Positions 1 through 12,455 of a DNA stretch of 64,000 bases are shown piece after piece. The notes beneath the pieces were generated by a model. The model searched no databases, had not been told where the DNA came from, and was given only the letters and a program-made list of their open reading frames with translations. The DNA is from Myxococcales bacterium (GTDB lineage: Bacteria; Myxococcota_A; Bradymonadia; UBA7976; UBA1532): assembly GCA_020633435.1 (NCBI GenBank), contig JACKDP010000002.1, positions 372,001 through 436,000 of the forward strand, read 5' to 3'. Made by a program: the position numbers and the translations under genes. Each line of letters starts with the position of its first letter. Within the stretch, counting starts at the first letter, position 1.

Positions 1-812
<812 letters not shown>

Positions 813-958
813 CCAGGTGCGCACAGGCAACCTCCCGGGCTGGTGCGGCCGGCGTCAGGGGCGGCCGCGGCGGAAGCATAGTGGGTGTTCGAGCCACCCA
901 GGGGAAGATCTATCAGGCTTCTGGTCCGCGGAGACAGGGCCCGCGGCGGGGATCGATC

Positions 959-1603
959 TTACTGGGGGACCTTCTTCCAGTCCGCCAGGAACTTCGCCAG
1001 GCCCGCGTCGGTGAGCGGGTGGCGGATGAGCTGCATCAGCACGCTGTAGGGCACCGTGCAGACATCCGCCCCCATGCGGGCGGCCTCCAGGATGTGCCCG
1101 GGGTGGCGGATGGAGGCCACGAGGACCTCGGTGTCGAAGTTGTAGTTCTCGTAGATCTCGACGATCTGGCTGACGACCTCCATGCCGTCATGGGCGATGT
1201 CGTCGAGCCGGCCCACGAAGGGGCTGATGTAGTCGGCGCCCGCCTTGGCCGCGAGGAGGGCCTGCAGGGGCGAGAAGCAGAGCGTCACGTTGGTGGCGAT
1301 GCCGTGGTCGGCGCACCAGGCGACGGCCTTGAGCCCCTCGGCGATGAGGGGGATCTTCACGACGATGTTCTCGTGGATCTTCGAGAGCTGCTTGGCCTCG
1401 GCCACCATGCCATCGAAGTCGGTGGACACCACCTCGGCGGAGATGGGGCCGTCGATGACGCTGCAGATCTCGGCGATCACGTCGGCGAACTTCCGGCCGG
1501 TCCGGGCCACCAGGGACGGGTTGGTGGTCACGCCGTCCACGAGGCCCAGGGCGGCGGCTTCGCGGATCTCGTTCACGTCGGCGGTGTCGATGAAGAACTT
1601 CAT
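959..1603 (-). CDS. talC: Transaldolase, TalC/fructose-6-phosphate aldolase-like subfamily
   Basis: 214 residues, the size of the short single-domain (beta/alpha)8 transaldolases. Starts MKFFIDTADV, the hallmark N-terminus of the family; GVTTNPSL follows at about 24-31 and the Schiff-base lysine is K83 in IVVKIPL. GAxYISPFVGRLDD and the C-terminal HPLTDxGLxKFxxDW are also typical. It transfers a dihydroxyacetone unit in the non-oxidative pentose phosphate pathway in the cytoplasm; sequence alone does not separate transaldolase from fructose-6-phosphate aldolase. An upstream in-frame start would add 42 non-homologous residues, so the ATG at 1603 is chosen. It is divergent from the M6 protease gene. 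Confidence 0.93.
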   Translation of the reverse strand: MKFFIDTADVNEIREAAALGLVDGVTTNPSLVARTGRKFADVIAEICSVIDGPISAEVVSTDFDGMVAEAKQLSKIHENIVVKIPLIAEGLKAVAWCADHGIATNVTLCFSPLQALLAAKAGADYISPFVGRLDDIAHDGMEVVSQIVEIYENYNFDTEVLVASIRHPGHILEAARMGADVCTVPYSVLMQLIRHPLTDAGLAKFLADWKKVPQ

Positions 1604-1642
1604 GGCGGCTCCAGTGCGATGGTCTGCCGGGACGGCGGCGGC

Positions 1643-1670
1643 AGTGTAGCGGCGAGGTGGGCAAACGCAA
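1643..1670 (-). promoter_or_regulatory. Probable sigma-70-type promoter of talC
   Basis: On the minus strand a -35-like TTGCGT (1670-1665) and a -10-like TACACT (1648-1643) are separated by 16 bp. This would place the transcript start near 1636, about 30 nt before the talC ATG. Found by eye from spacing and hexamer similarity only. Confidence 0.45.
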
Positions 1671-1716
1671 GCCACCCCGGCATGATGCGGCGTCTGTTCC
1701 GCGCCCGGAGGCCCCC

Positions 1717-4446
1717 ATGCGTCCCGCACTGCTCGCCGCCCTCGCCCTCTGCACCGCCGCGCCGGTGGCCCTGGCCGCCCCGCCGGCCGGCCTCCAGGGC
1801 GAGCGCGCGCGCCTCGTCTCGGATCTCGCGGCCCTGCGCTTCGACCAGCTCGGCAACCCCGTCCTGCACTGGGACGCCATCCCGCCGGTGTACGCGCCCG
1901 CCGACCACCCGCACCAGCTCCTGGTGGTCCTGGCCGAGTTCCCCGACCGGAAGTTCGTGCGATTTCAGGGAGATGCGACGCAGGGCGGCAAGCTGGCGGC
2001 CTGGTACCAGGACCAGCTCTTCGACCCGAAGTACGAGAAGAAGGACACGCTGAGCCACTTCTACGCGGTCCAGAGCCTCGACACCTACCACCTGCAGGGG
2101 CGCGTGCTGCCGCCGGTGACGCTCTCGAAGCCCCGGGCGGCGTATGGGGCCCCCCACCGGCCCGAGGGCGGCGACTGGCGCAACGACGCCGACACCGAGG
2201 GCATGGCCGAGGAGGTGCTGAAGCTGGCGGCCGCGGCCCACCCCGAGCTGGACTGGGCGGCCTTCGACCGCTGGGATCCCCTGGATCACGACGGCGACGG
2301 CGTGCTGGCCGAGGCCGATGGCTACCTGGATCACCTGGTCATCGTCTTCGCCGGGGGCGGGCAGTCCTCCTGCCAGGGGCTCTACAAGCTCGACGAGGCC
2401 CTCAACCCCAACGTGGGCCCCGAGGCGCTGGCCACGCTGCCGGCCGAGGCGAAGGAGTGCGCGGAGCGCATCTGGCCGCACCGCTTCATGATCCAGAAGC
2501 GGGAGGGGCAGGGGCCCATGGTGGAGGGGCGTGTGCACGGGCGTGGCGGGGCGCCGCTGCGGCCGACGCTCTGGGCGCTCGACTACAACATGCAGTCGGA
2601 GTACACGGAGGCCTCCACCTTCATCCACGAGTTCGGCCACTCCCTCGGGCTGCCCGACATCTACGCCCGCCAGACGAGCAACAGCACGGGCTGCTGGGAG
2701 CTGATGAGCAACACGGCGTCCCCGAGCCCGCAGAACCTGTCGGCCTGGTCGCGGCTGATGCTCGGCTGGCTGCGGCCGCGGGTGGTGCTGCCCCCGGAGT
2801 TCGGCGGCAAGGCGGTGCAGTCCGCCTACCTGCGCACCCTCGACGCGCCCCTCGATCCGCCGGCCGTGGCCCGGGAGCACCAGCGGGCGGGCATGTACCG
2901 CGCGGCGATGGTGGTGCTGCCCCCCAAGACCATCGACGTGAACCTCACGGCGCTGCCGAAGGGGGGTCAGGCGCTCTACAGCGGCCAGGGCAACGGGCTG
3001 AACCGCAGCGCCGAGCTGCGGCTGGATCTGGCGGGCAAGGCCGGGCCGGTGACGCTGTCGTTCGACGCGTGGTGGGAGATCGAGGCGGGCTGGGACTTCG
3101 CCTACGTCGAGGCCAGCGTCGACGACGGGGCCACGTGGACGCGATTGGTGCCCTCGGATCGGCGGTTCATGCCCGCGAAGCACGGCCATGACGGCAAGCA
3201 GACGCTGCCCGGCTTCACCGGCCTCTCGGGCGATCTGGACGGCGACGGGAAGAACGAGAGCGCGAAGGGCTGCGATCCGAAGAAGGCCATCGTGCACGGG
3301 GACGAGAAGGACGCCGCCCAGAAGGACCCCTGCCAGGGGCCGACGTGGGTGCGGCCGTCCTTCGACCTGAGCGCCTACGCCGGCAAGGCCGTGCGGGTGC
3401 GGCTGCGCTACTTCACGGACATGGCGGCCGTCATGCGGGGGCTGCTCATCGATGACGTGCAGGTCACGGCCGGCGGCGCGCCGGTGCTGGCCGAGGACTT
3501 CGAGCAGAAGCCCGGGCGGGCGTGGCGCCTGGATGGCTTCACCCCGTCGCCGGGCCAGCACACCCTGCTCGTGCCCCACTACTACCTGCTGGAGCACCGG
3601 GATCCGGGCGCCGCCGGCTACGACGCAGGCATCGTGCGCGACACGACCTTCCGGTTCTTCTGGGATCCGGCGCAGAAGAAGGTGCGGGCCCTGCGGGCGC
3701 GGGCGCGGCCCGGGGTGGTGGCCTGGTACTACGACGGCGCCTACGCCTGGAGCGAGAACGACCCGGCCACGAACGGCCCCGGCCAGGGCTTCCTGCTGGC
3801 GGTCGACGCGCTGCCCGACGAGGTGCCCCTGCCGGGCTACCCCCTGGCGGGCACCCCGGGCGCCTTCGACACGCAGTACCGCCTCGACGACGCCCAGGCG
3901 TGGCTGGAGGAGGGCTTCTTCGCGATGATGTGCTTCGTGCGCGACGCCGGCTGGCGCCCCCGCGACCTGGACACCTCCCGCTGCCCGACGGCCGACGCGC
4001 CGGCCGCCCGCGTGGACGCCTTCGGCAAGCCTCTGCTGTATAGCTACAAGATCATTAATGATTTCCTCCCAGGACCGGACCGTGAGCGCTACGCGGCCGC
4101 GGGCGAGCTGCTCGACTACCGCCTGAAGGACGGCAAGCCCGTCTGGCGGATGCGGGACCGCAGCCTGCGCTACCTGCACACGCTCGACGCCCCGTTCTCG
4201 CTGGAGGCCTTCCCCGACGGTGTCGAGATCTTCGACGTCGTGGACGGCAAGCTGGTGAAGGCCGAGGGGCGGGCGTACCCGGCGGTGGCGGCGTTCACGG
4301 ACGCCACGCCGGCGCGCTGGCTCAACCCGGGCCTGCGCTTCGGCGGGGTGGCGGTGCCCGACGTCGGCTTCTCGTTTCGGCTGACGGCCCCCAAGCCCGA
4401 CGCGCCCCCCGGCGCCCGGGTCAAGGTCTGGTTCGACTGGAACTGA
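1717..4446 (+). CDS. M6-family (immune inhibitor A-like) secreted metalloprotease
   Basis: 909 residues. Starts MRPALLAALALCTAAPVALA, a Sec signal peptide, with a CCCGGAGG ribosome site just upstream; an earlier in-frame start would put a charged tail before the signal. The zinc motif HEFGH (304-308) continues as SLGLPDIY, the M6 signature HExxHxxGLPDxY. Before it lies a calcium-loop-like LDHDGDGVLAEADGYLDH segment and IVFAGGGQSSC, also seen in M6 proteases. The C-terminal half contains a carbohydrate-binding/MAM-like beta-sandwich region (around 430-640) with DWWEIEAGWD and LLIDDVQV, as in immune inhibitor A. It probably degrades extracellular proteins. No lipobox is present, so it should be released. 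Confidence 0.9.
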   Translation: MRPALLAALALCTAAPVALAAPPAGLQGERARLVSDLAALRFDQLGNPVLHWDAIPPVYAPADHPHQLLVVLAEFPDRKFVRFQGDATQGGKLAAWYQDQLFDPKYEKKDTLSHFYAVQSLDTYHLQGRVLPPVTLSKPRAAYGAPHRPEGGDWRNDADTEGMAEEVLKLAAAAHPELDWAAFDRWDPLDHDGDGVLAEADGYLDHLVIVFAGGGQSSCQGLYKLDEALNPNVGPEALATLPAEAKECAERIWPHRFMIQKREGQGPMVEGRVHGRGGAPLRPTLWALDYNMQSEYTEASTFIHEFGHSLGLPDIYARQTSNSTGCWELMSNTASPSPQNLSAWSRLMLGWLRPRVVLPPEFGGKAVQSAYLRTLDAPLDPPAVAREHQRAGMYRAAMVVLPPKTIDVNLTALPKGGQALYSGQGNGLNRSAELRLDLAGKAGPVTLSFDAWWEIEAGWDFAYVEASVDDGATWTRLVPSDRRFMPAKHGHDGKQTLPGFTGLSGDLDGDGKNESAKGCDPKKAIVHGDEKDAAQKDPCQGPTWVRPSFDLSAYAGKAVRVRLRYFTDMAAVMRGLLIDDVQVTAGGAPVLAEDFEQKPGRAWRLDGFTPSPGQHTLLVPHYYLLEHRDPGAAGYDAGIVRDTTFRFFWDPAQKKVRALRARARPGVVAWYYDGAYAWSENDPATNGPGQGFLLAVDALPDEVPLPGYPLAGTPGAFDTQYRLDDAQAWLEEGFFAMMCFVRDAGWRPRDLDTSRCPTADAPAARVDAFGKPLLYSYKIINDFLPGPDRERYAAAGELLDYRLKDGKPVWRMRDRSLRYLHTLDAPFSLEAFPDGVEIFDVVDGKLVKAEGRAYPAVAAFTDATPARWLNPGLRFGGVAVPDVGFSFRLTAPKPDAPPGARVKVWFDWN

Positions 4447-4571
4447 GCCCGGCCCCGGGGAGGGGGACGGATTGCGCGTCGACGGCGCCGCTCTCTTTTG
4501 CCGGTCGACCTGGACTGTGCTACTTCTGTCGGCTGGTACGCCCGCGGATCGGGCTTTCGAGGAGGGTGCGG

Positions 4572-6332
4572 ATGCTGCGGCTCGTCATCGAGGATGATGA
4601 CGGCAAGACCACGGTGGTGCCCCTCATCCGGGACGAGATCACCATTGGTCGCAAGGAAGGCAACACGATCCGCCTCACCGAGCGGAACGTGTCGCGGCAC
4701 CACGCGCGCCTCGTGCGGCTGGGGGCCACGCCGGCCACGGTGTTCGTCGAAGACCTCGACAGCTACAACGGGGTGCGCCTCAACGGCGAGCGCATCGCCG
4801 ACAAGGCCTCGCTGAAGGTCGGCGATCTGATCCAGATCGGCGACTACGCGCTGGCCCTGAAGGACGACGCCCCCGAGGACCAGCCCGATCGCGCCGCCGC
4901 CATCGAGCGCGCCGCCACCGCCGTCCACCAGGTCGAGGCCCTCGCCGACGAGCAGAAGGGCCGGCTGGTGGTCGTCTCCAGCAACCTGGCCGGCGAGAGC
5001 TTCAACCTCGATCGCCGCGAGCTGATCGTGGGGCGGACCGACGAGAACGACATCGTCGTCAACCACCGGTCCATCTCGCGCAACCACGCCAAGATCATCT
5101 TCCGGGACGACGCCTTCACCATCATCGACCTCGCCTCGTCCAACGGCGTGAAGGTCAACGGCGAGGTGTACGGCACCGCGTCGCTGGTGAAGGGCGACAT
5201 CGTCGAGCTGGGCCAGGTGAAGATGCGGTACGTCGCCCCGGGCGACAGCTACGTCTTCACCCCCGCCGACGTGGAGGACGCCGAGGTCGTCGCCGGCCCG
5301 GGCATGGGGCGGCTGGTCTTCATCGGCCTGATGCTGGCGGCCGTCGCGGTCGGCACGTTCGTCCTGGTGGACCGCTACCGCAGCGGCAACGGCTCCGGCG
5401 GCACGGATCCGGCGACGGTGGTCTCGCAGCCGGTGGACGTCTCCGCCGGCATGGACGAGGGCCGCCGCCTCATCGAGCGCGAGGAGTGGGAGGAGGCCGG
5501 CAAGGCCTTCGGCCGCGTGCTGCAGGTGCAGCCCGAGCACGAGGAGGCCCAGCGGCTCCGCAAGAAGTCGGCCTCGGAGGCCGCCAACCAGCGGCGCTAC
5601 AACCGGATCTTGAAGGACGTCGACGACGCCCAGTGGGCCGACGCGTTCTTCGCGCTGGAGGAGTTCCCCCTCGACAGCCAGTACGGCGTGCGCCTGGGCC
5701 CCATGCGCGAGCGCATCGAGCGGGGCTTCGCGGACGCCGAGCTGGAGCGCGGCCTGCGCCTGGTCGAGGACGGCGCCCTGGACGGGGCCCGCAAGGTGCA
5801 CGAGGCGCTGGCGCTCAAGCCGTTCGCCGCGGTGCAGGCGGGCAAGCTGCAGGACGCCATCCGCGCGGCCGAGCGGCTCGCGGCCCGGCCGCCGGACGTG
5901 CGCCCGGCCACGGAGCCGCCCCCCGTCGCCGTGAACACCGTCGCGCCCCCCCGGCGCCCGGAGACGCCGGTCACGGACGCCCCGCCGCGCGCCCCGGCCA
6001 CCCGGCCCGAGCCGCGCCGCCGGCCCGATCCGGTGGCGGCCCCGGCCACGGCGGACAGCCAGCCCACCTACCAGGAGCTGATGAGCAAGTCGCTGCAGCT
6101 CATCGCCCAGGGCCGCCGCGAGGAGTCGGTGGGGCTGCTGCTCAAGGCCCACCGCCTCGATCCGCAGTCCCATGTGCCCCACCAGCGCCTCTGCGCGGTG
6201 CTGCCGGCCCTCGGCCGCACGGTGGACGCCCTGACGCACTGCAAGCTGTGGCGCGCCAAGGAGCCCAACCCGGCCTACCGGCCGCGGATCGAGTCGCTCA
6301 TCCAGCAGCTCGAGGCCGAGATCAACCCCTGA
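4572..6332 (+). CDS. Double-FHA membrane protein with C-terminal repeat region
   Basis: 586 residues. Two cytoplasmic forkhead-associated domains: FHA1 at about 3-97 (IGR at 25-27, SRHHARL at 41-47, YNG at 65-67) and FHA2 at about 130-222 (VGR at 153-155, SISRNHAKI, SSNG at 189-192). Both keep the residues that bind phosphothreonine. One transmembrane helix follows (about 247-265). The rest is an extracytoplasmic tail with tetratricopeptide-like helices around a Pro/Arg-rich linker at about 440-500. Likely role: couple Ser/Thr kinase signalling to an envelope process. The ATG at 4572 is chosen because AGGAGG lies six bases upstream; an in-frame GTG at 4566 abuts that site and is unlikely. Confidence 0.88.
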   Translation: MLRLVIEDDDGKTTVVPLIRDEITIGRKEGNTIRLTERNVSRHHARLVRLGATPATVFVEDLDSYNGVRLNGERIADKASLKVGDLIQIGDYALALKDDAPEDQPDRAAAIERAATAVHQVEALADEQKGRLVVVSSNLAGESFNLDRRELIVGRTDENDIVVNHRSISRNHAKIIFRDDAFTIIDLASSNGVKVNGEVYGTASLVKGDIVELGQVKMRYVAPGDSYVFTPADVEDAEVVAGPGMGRLVFIGLMLAAVAVGTFVLVDRYRSGNGSGGTDPATVVSQPVDVSAGMDEGRRLIEREEWEEAGKAFGRVLQVQPEHEEAQRLRKKSASEAANQRRYNRILKDVDDAQWADAFFALEEFPLDSQYGVRLGPMRERIERGFADAELERGLRLVEDGALDGARKVHEALALKPFAAVQAGKLQDAIRAAERLAARPPDVRPATEPPPVAVNTVAPPRRPETPVTDAPPRAPATRPEPRRRPDPVAAPATADSQPTYQELMSKSLQLIAQGRREESVGLLLKAHRLDPQSHVPHQRLCAVLPALGRTVDALTHCKLWRAKEPNPAYRPRIESLIQQLEAEINP

Positions 6333-6377
6333 TCCCGGCTCGCCGGCCCGCCGGGCCGCCGCCTACCCCACCGGACA

Positions 6378-6406
6378 TTGCCGCACAGGCACAACGCCGC
6401 TAGGAT
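6378..6406 (+). promoter_or_regulatory. Probable sigma-70-type promoter of the first OmpA gene
   Basis: TTGCCG at 6378-6383 and TAGGAT at 6401-6406 with a 17-bp spacer, in the 107-bp gap before the OmpA-family gene. Predicted start of transcription is near 6413, giving a leader of about 27 nt. Confidence 0.5.
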
Positions 6407-6439
6407 GCCGCCCAGAGCCCGGCCCGAGGGGGTGGTGTC

Positions 6440-8296
<1,857 letters not shown>

Positions 8297-8308
8297 CGGG
8301 GGAGTGAG

Positions 8309-8605
8309 ATGGCCAAGAACAGGCGCTCGGGGAGGCCACCGCGCCTCAGCGAGCCCGCACCGAACGTCCGGCGGGTCGTCCGCCGCACCACCGACTCCAA
8401 GGTGAACACGGGGCCGCGCCCGAAGGCCGACCCCATCAAGAGCATGGCCATCGGGGCGGGCATCATCGTCCTGCTGGTCGTCTTCTTCCTCGCCCCGATC
8501 GGCGGCAAGACGCCCTTCAACCACCTCATCTCCGCCTTCGGCGGGGGCACGCCCGCGGCGCCCGCCTCGGCCCCGGCCTCCGCGGCCCCGGGGACGCAGA
8601 GCTGA
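8309..8605 (+). CDS. Small single-pass membrane protein, unknown function
   Basis: 98 residues, 12 nt after the OmpA-type gene and probably co-transcribed; GGGGGAG lies upstream of the ATG. The N-terminal 45 residues are strongly basic (Lys/Arg-rich, cytoplasmic by the positive-inside rule). A transmembrane helix (MAIGAGIIVLLVVFFLAPI, about 47-65) follows, then a short Ala/Pro-rich extracytoplasmic tail. I do not recognise a family. The layout resembles small anchors or assembly partners of envelope proteins, but that is inference. Confidence 0.7.
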   Translation: MAKNRRSGRPPRLSEPAPNVRRVVRRTTDSKVNTGPRPKADPIKSMAIGAGIIVLLVVFFLAPIGGKTPFNHLISAFGGGTPAAPASAPASAAPGTQS

Positions 8606-8625
8606 GGGCGGCCCACCGGGCGCTG

Positions 8626-8976
8626 GTGGCGGGCCTGGTGCTCGCCGCCGCGGCGGCCCTGGCCGTCACCCACCGCCACTTCGCGCGCGAGGACGCCAGC
8701 GTGGCCATCACCCGCGTCCAGACGTGGCGGGTGGCGGGGACGACCCGGTCGCGCGTCGACGCCTGGCTGAGCCGCGCGCACCCCCAGGCGGTCATCACCT
8801 GGGCGGCCGAGCCGCCGACGCTGCCGGGGGGCGACGTCCAGGTGCGGCTGGCGGTGGACGCGGCCCACTACGCCTTCCTGGTGGACCCCGACGCGCGCCG
8901 CGTGACGCCCATGGACGAGGCCACGCGCGCCCTCGTGGCGCTCATCGAGGCCGACGCCGCCACCGCCCCGCCCTGA
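8626..8976 (+). CDS. Small exported or membrane-anchored protein, unknown function
   Basis: About 116 residues, the third gene of the run that begins at 6440. A hydrophobic N-terminus (LVAGLVLAAAAALAV) is followed by a small alpha/beta-looking domain with no recognisable signature. The start is uncertain: GTG at 8626 is used here. A CTG at 8602, overlapping the previous stop codon, would add eight residues (including two Arg), giving a better signal-peptide n-region. No good ribosome site decides between them. Confidence 0.55.
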   Translation: MAGLVLAAAAALAVTHRHFAREDASVAITRVQTWRVAGTTRSRVDAWLSRAHPQAVITWAAEPPTLPGGDVQVRLAVDAAHYAFLVDPDARRVTPMDEATRALVALIEADAATAPP

Positions 8977-9078
8977 GCCCGGCCCGGTTTGTCCGGGCGC
9001 TTGCGAAATACGATCCCGGCCCCATTGGTTCTGGTCCGACGACGGGGCGCCCGCCCCACCGAACCCCTGGAGGTCACG

Positions 9079-10509
9079 ATGCACACGACTCGCTCCGCTG
9101 CGCGGCCGCTCGTCCGGGCCGTGCTCTCGCTCAGTCTCTTGATCGCCGCCACCGGCACCGCCGCCGCCGAGCGCCTCTGGACGGAGGGGGGCGGCGACGA
9201 CACGATCACCGACGACACCCCCGTCACCTTCGGCGCGTTCAGCAAGCTCGCGGAGCGCTGCGCCCCGGCGGTGGTCTCCATCGAGACGGAGTCCACGCGG
9301 CGCGAGGTGATGCACCCCTTCTTCGGCGACATGGGCGGCGAGGGGCTGCAGAAGGGCGCCGGCTCCGGCGTGATCATCAACGCCGACGGCCACGTCCTCA
9401 CCAACAACCACGTCGTCGAGGGCGCCCGGACCATCAAGGTCCACCTGCACGACGGCCGCGACCTCCCGGCGCGGCTCATCGGCCGCGACCCGGCCACCGA
9501 CCTGGCCCTCATCCAGATCGAGACGCCCAAGAAGGACCTGCCGGTCGCGCCGCTGGGTGACTCCGACGCGCTGAAGATCGGCGCGTGGGTGGTGGCCATC
9601 GGCAACCCCATGGGCCTGTCGCACACCGTGACGACGGGCATCGTGAGCGCGAAGGGCCGCCGCGAGGTGCGCCCGGACGGCCGCCTGCGCTACCCCGACT
9701 TCATCCAGACCGACGCCAGCATCAACCCGGGCAACAGCGGCGGCCCGCTCTTCAACCTGCGCGGCGAGGTCATCGGCATCAACACGGCCATCAGCGCCCG
9801 GGGCCAGGGCATCGGGTTCGCCATCCCGGTCAACATGATCAAGACGGTGCTGCCCCAGCTCGCCGACGACGGGCGCGTGGCCCGGTCCTGGCTCGGCGTG
9901 CAGATCGCCCCCGTGACGCCGGAGCTGGCGAAGTCGCTGGGCCTCGCGAAGCCCGAGGGCGCGGCGGTGGTGCAGGTGGTGCCGGGCGGCCCCGCCCAGG
10001 GCGGCGGCCTGCGCGAGGAGGACGTCATCCTCGGCTTCGACGGCAAGCCCATCGAGCGCCACGACGACCTGCCCTGGCTGGCCAGCACGGCGGGCATCGG
10101 GCGCACGGTGGCCGTGGACGTCCTGCGCGACGGGCGCCGCCAGCAGCTCCAGGTGAAGCTGGCCCGGATGCCGGGCGAGGACGACCAGCCGGCGCGCCTC
10201 GATCGCCAGAGCAGCGGGGGTCCGGCCGGCAAGGAGGACATCCTGGGCATGCGGGTGGCCCCGATGGACCGGGCGCTGCGGGCGCGGCTCGACGTGGAGG
10301 GCGGCGCGATGGTCCTCGGCGTCGACGCCGGCAGCCCCGCGGAGCGCGCCGGGATGCAGCGCGGCGACGTCATCGTGCGGTGCAACGGCCAGGCGGTGCG
10401 CGACCCCGGGCAGCTCGGCGCGGCGGTCGCGAAGACGGCCCCCGGGAGCACCGTGCGGCTGCTCGTCCAGCGCGAGGGAGGCCGGGCGTTCGTCGCCTTC
10501 ACCCGCTGA
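9079..10509 (+). CDS. degP: DegP/HtrA-type periplasmic serine protease with two PDZ domains
   Basis: 476 residues. Signal peptide (AVLSLSLLIAATGTAAA) and trypsin-like protease domain with the complete triad H111 (TNNHVVEG), D141 (ATDLALI) and S220 (NPGNSGGP), plus IGNPMG and GIGFAIP. Two PDZ domains follow (about 278-375 and 385-475). It degrades or refolds misfolded envelope proteins. Its position between two OmpA-type genes fits quality control of outer-membrane proteins. ATG at 9079 has GGAGG upstream; an upstream in-frame start lacks homology and would bury the signal peptide. Confidence 0.95.
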   Translation: MHTTRSAARPLVRAVLSLSLLIAATGTAAAERLWTEGGGDDTITDDTPVTFGAFSKLAERCAPAVVSIETESTRREVMHPFFGDMGGEGLQKGAGSGVIINADGHVLTNNHVVEGARTIKVHLHDGRDLPARLIGRDPATDLALIQIETPKKDLPVAPLGDSDALKIGAWVVAIGNPMGLSHTVTTGIVSAKGRREVRPDGRLRYPDFIQTDASINPGNSGGPLFNLRGEVIGINTAISARGQGIGFAIPVNMIKTVLPQLADDGRVARSWLGVQIAPVTPELAKSLGLAKPEGAAVVQVVPGGPAQGGGLREEDVILGFDGKPIERHDDLPWLASTAGIGRTVAVDVLRDGRRQQLQVKLARMPGEDDQPARLDRQSSGGPAGKEDILGMRVAPMDRALRARLDVEGGAMVLGVDAGSPAERAGMQRGDVIVRCNGQAVRDPGQLGAAVAKTAPGSTVRLLVQREGGRAFVAFTR

Positions 10510-10572
10510 CCCGGAGCACGCTCGCGAGGGCGTAGACCCGCGTCCTGCGAGGACTTCCCAATCGCATCATTC

Positions 10573-10601
10573 TTTACGTCCGCAGGCAGGTGAGGTAGCG
10601 T
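10573..10601 (+). promoter_or_regulatory. Possible promoter of the second OmpA gene
   Basis: TTTACG (10573-10578) and TAGCGT (10596-10601) with a 17-bp spacer, 33 bp before the GTG start. Both hexamers are poor matches, so this is tentative. Confidence 0.3.
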
Positions 10602-10633
10602 CCCCCCCGTCGCACCCGGGATGGAGGGGATTC

Positions 10634-12391
<1,758 letters not shown>

Positions 12392-12394
12392 GCC

Positions 12395-12412
12395 CGGGCG
12401 GGCGCCCGCCCG
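12395..12412 (+). terminator. GC-rich hairpin after the OmpA gene, possible terminator
   Basis: Perfect 18-bp palindrome of the form CGGGCGGGC/GCCCGCCCG four bases after the stop codon, followed by GCCCCGTTTG. There is only a three-T tract, so factor-independent termination is uncertain. Confidence 0.35.
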
Positions 12413-12418
12413 CCCCGT

Positions 12419-12448
12419 TTGAACCGCCCCCCGGCGCTCTCCTACACT
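12419..12448 (+). promoter_or_regulatory. Promoter giving a probably leaderless transcript
   Basis: TTGAAC (12419-12424) and TACACT (12443-12448) are 18 bp apart. The expected transcription start falls at about 12455-12456, on the GTG start codon of the next gene, and no ribosome-binding site precedes that codon. Confidence 0.45.
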
Positions 12449-12455
12449 CTCCGAC

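Noticed and set aside
1600..4179. Long open frames on the strand opposite the M6 protease, and similar ones opposite 12372-15527, 43521-46463, 47061-50795, 54354-56810 and 56789-59389
   Set aside because: They mirror the real genes, have low-complexity Arg/Gly/Ala/His-rich products, no domains and no ribosome sites. They follow from strong GC third-position bias, which removes stops on the other strand.
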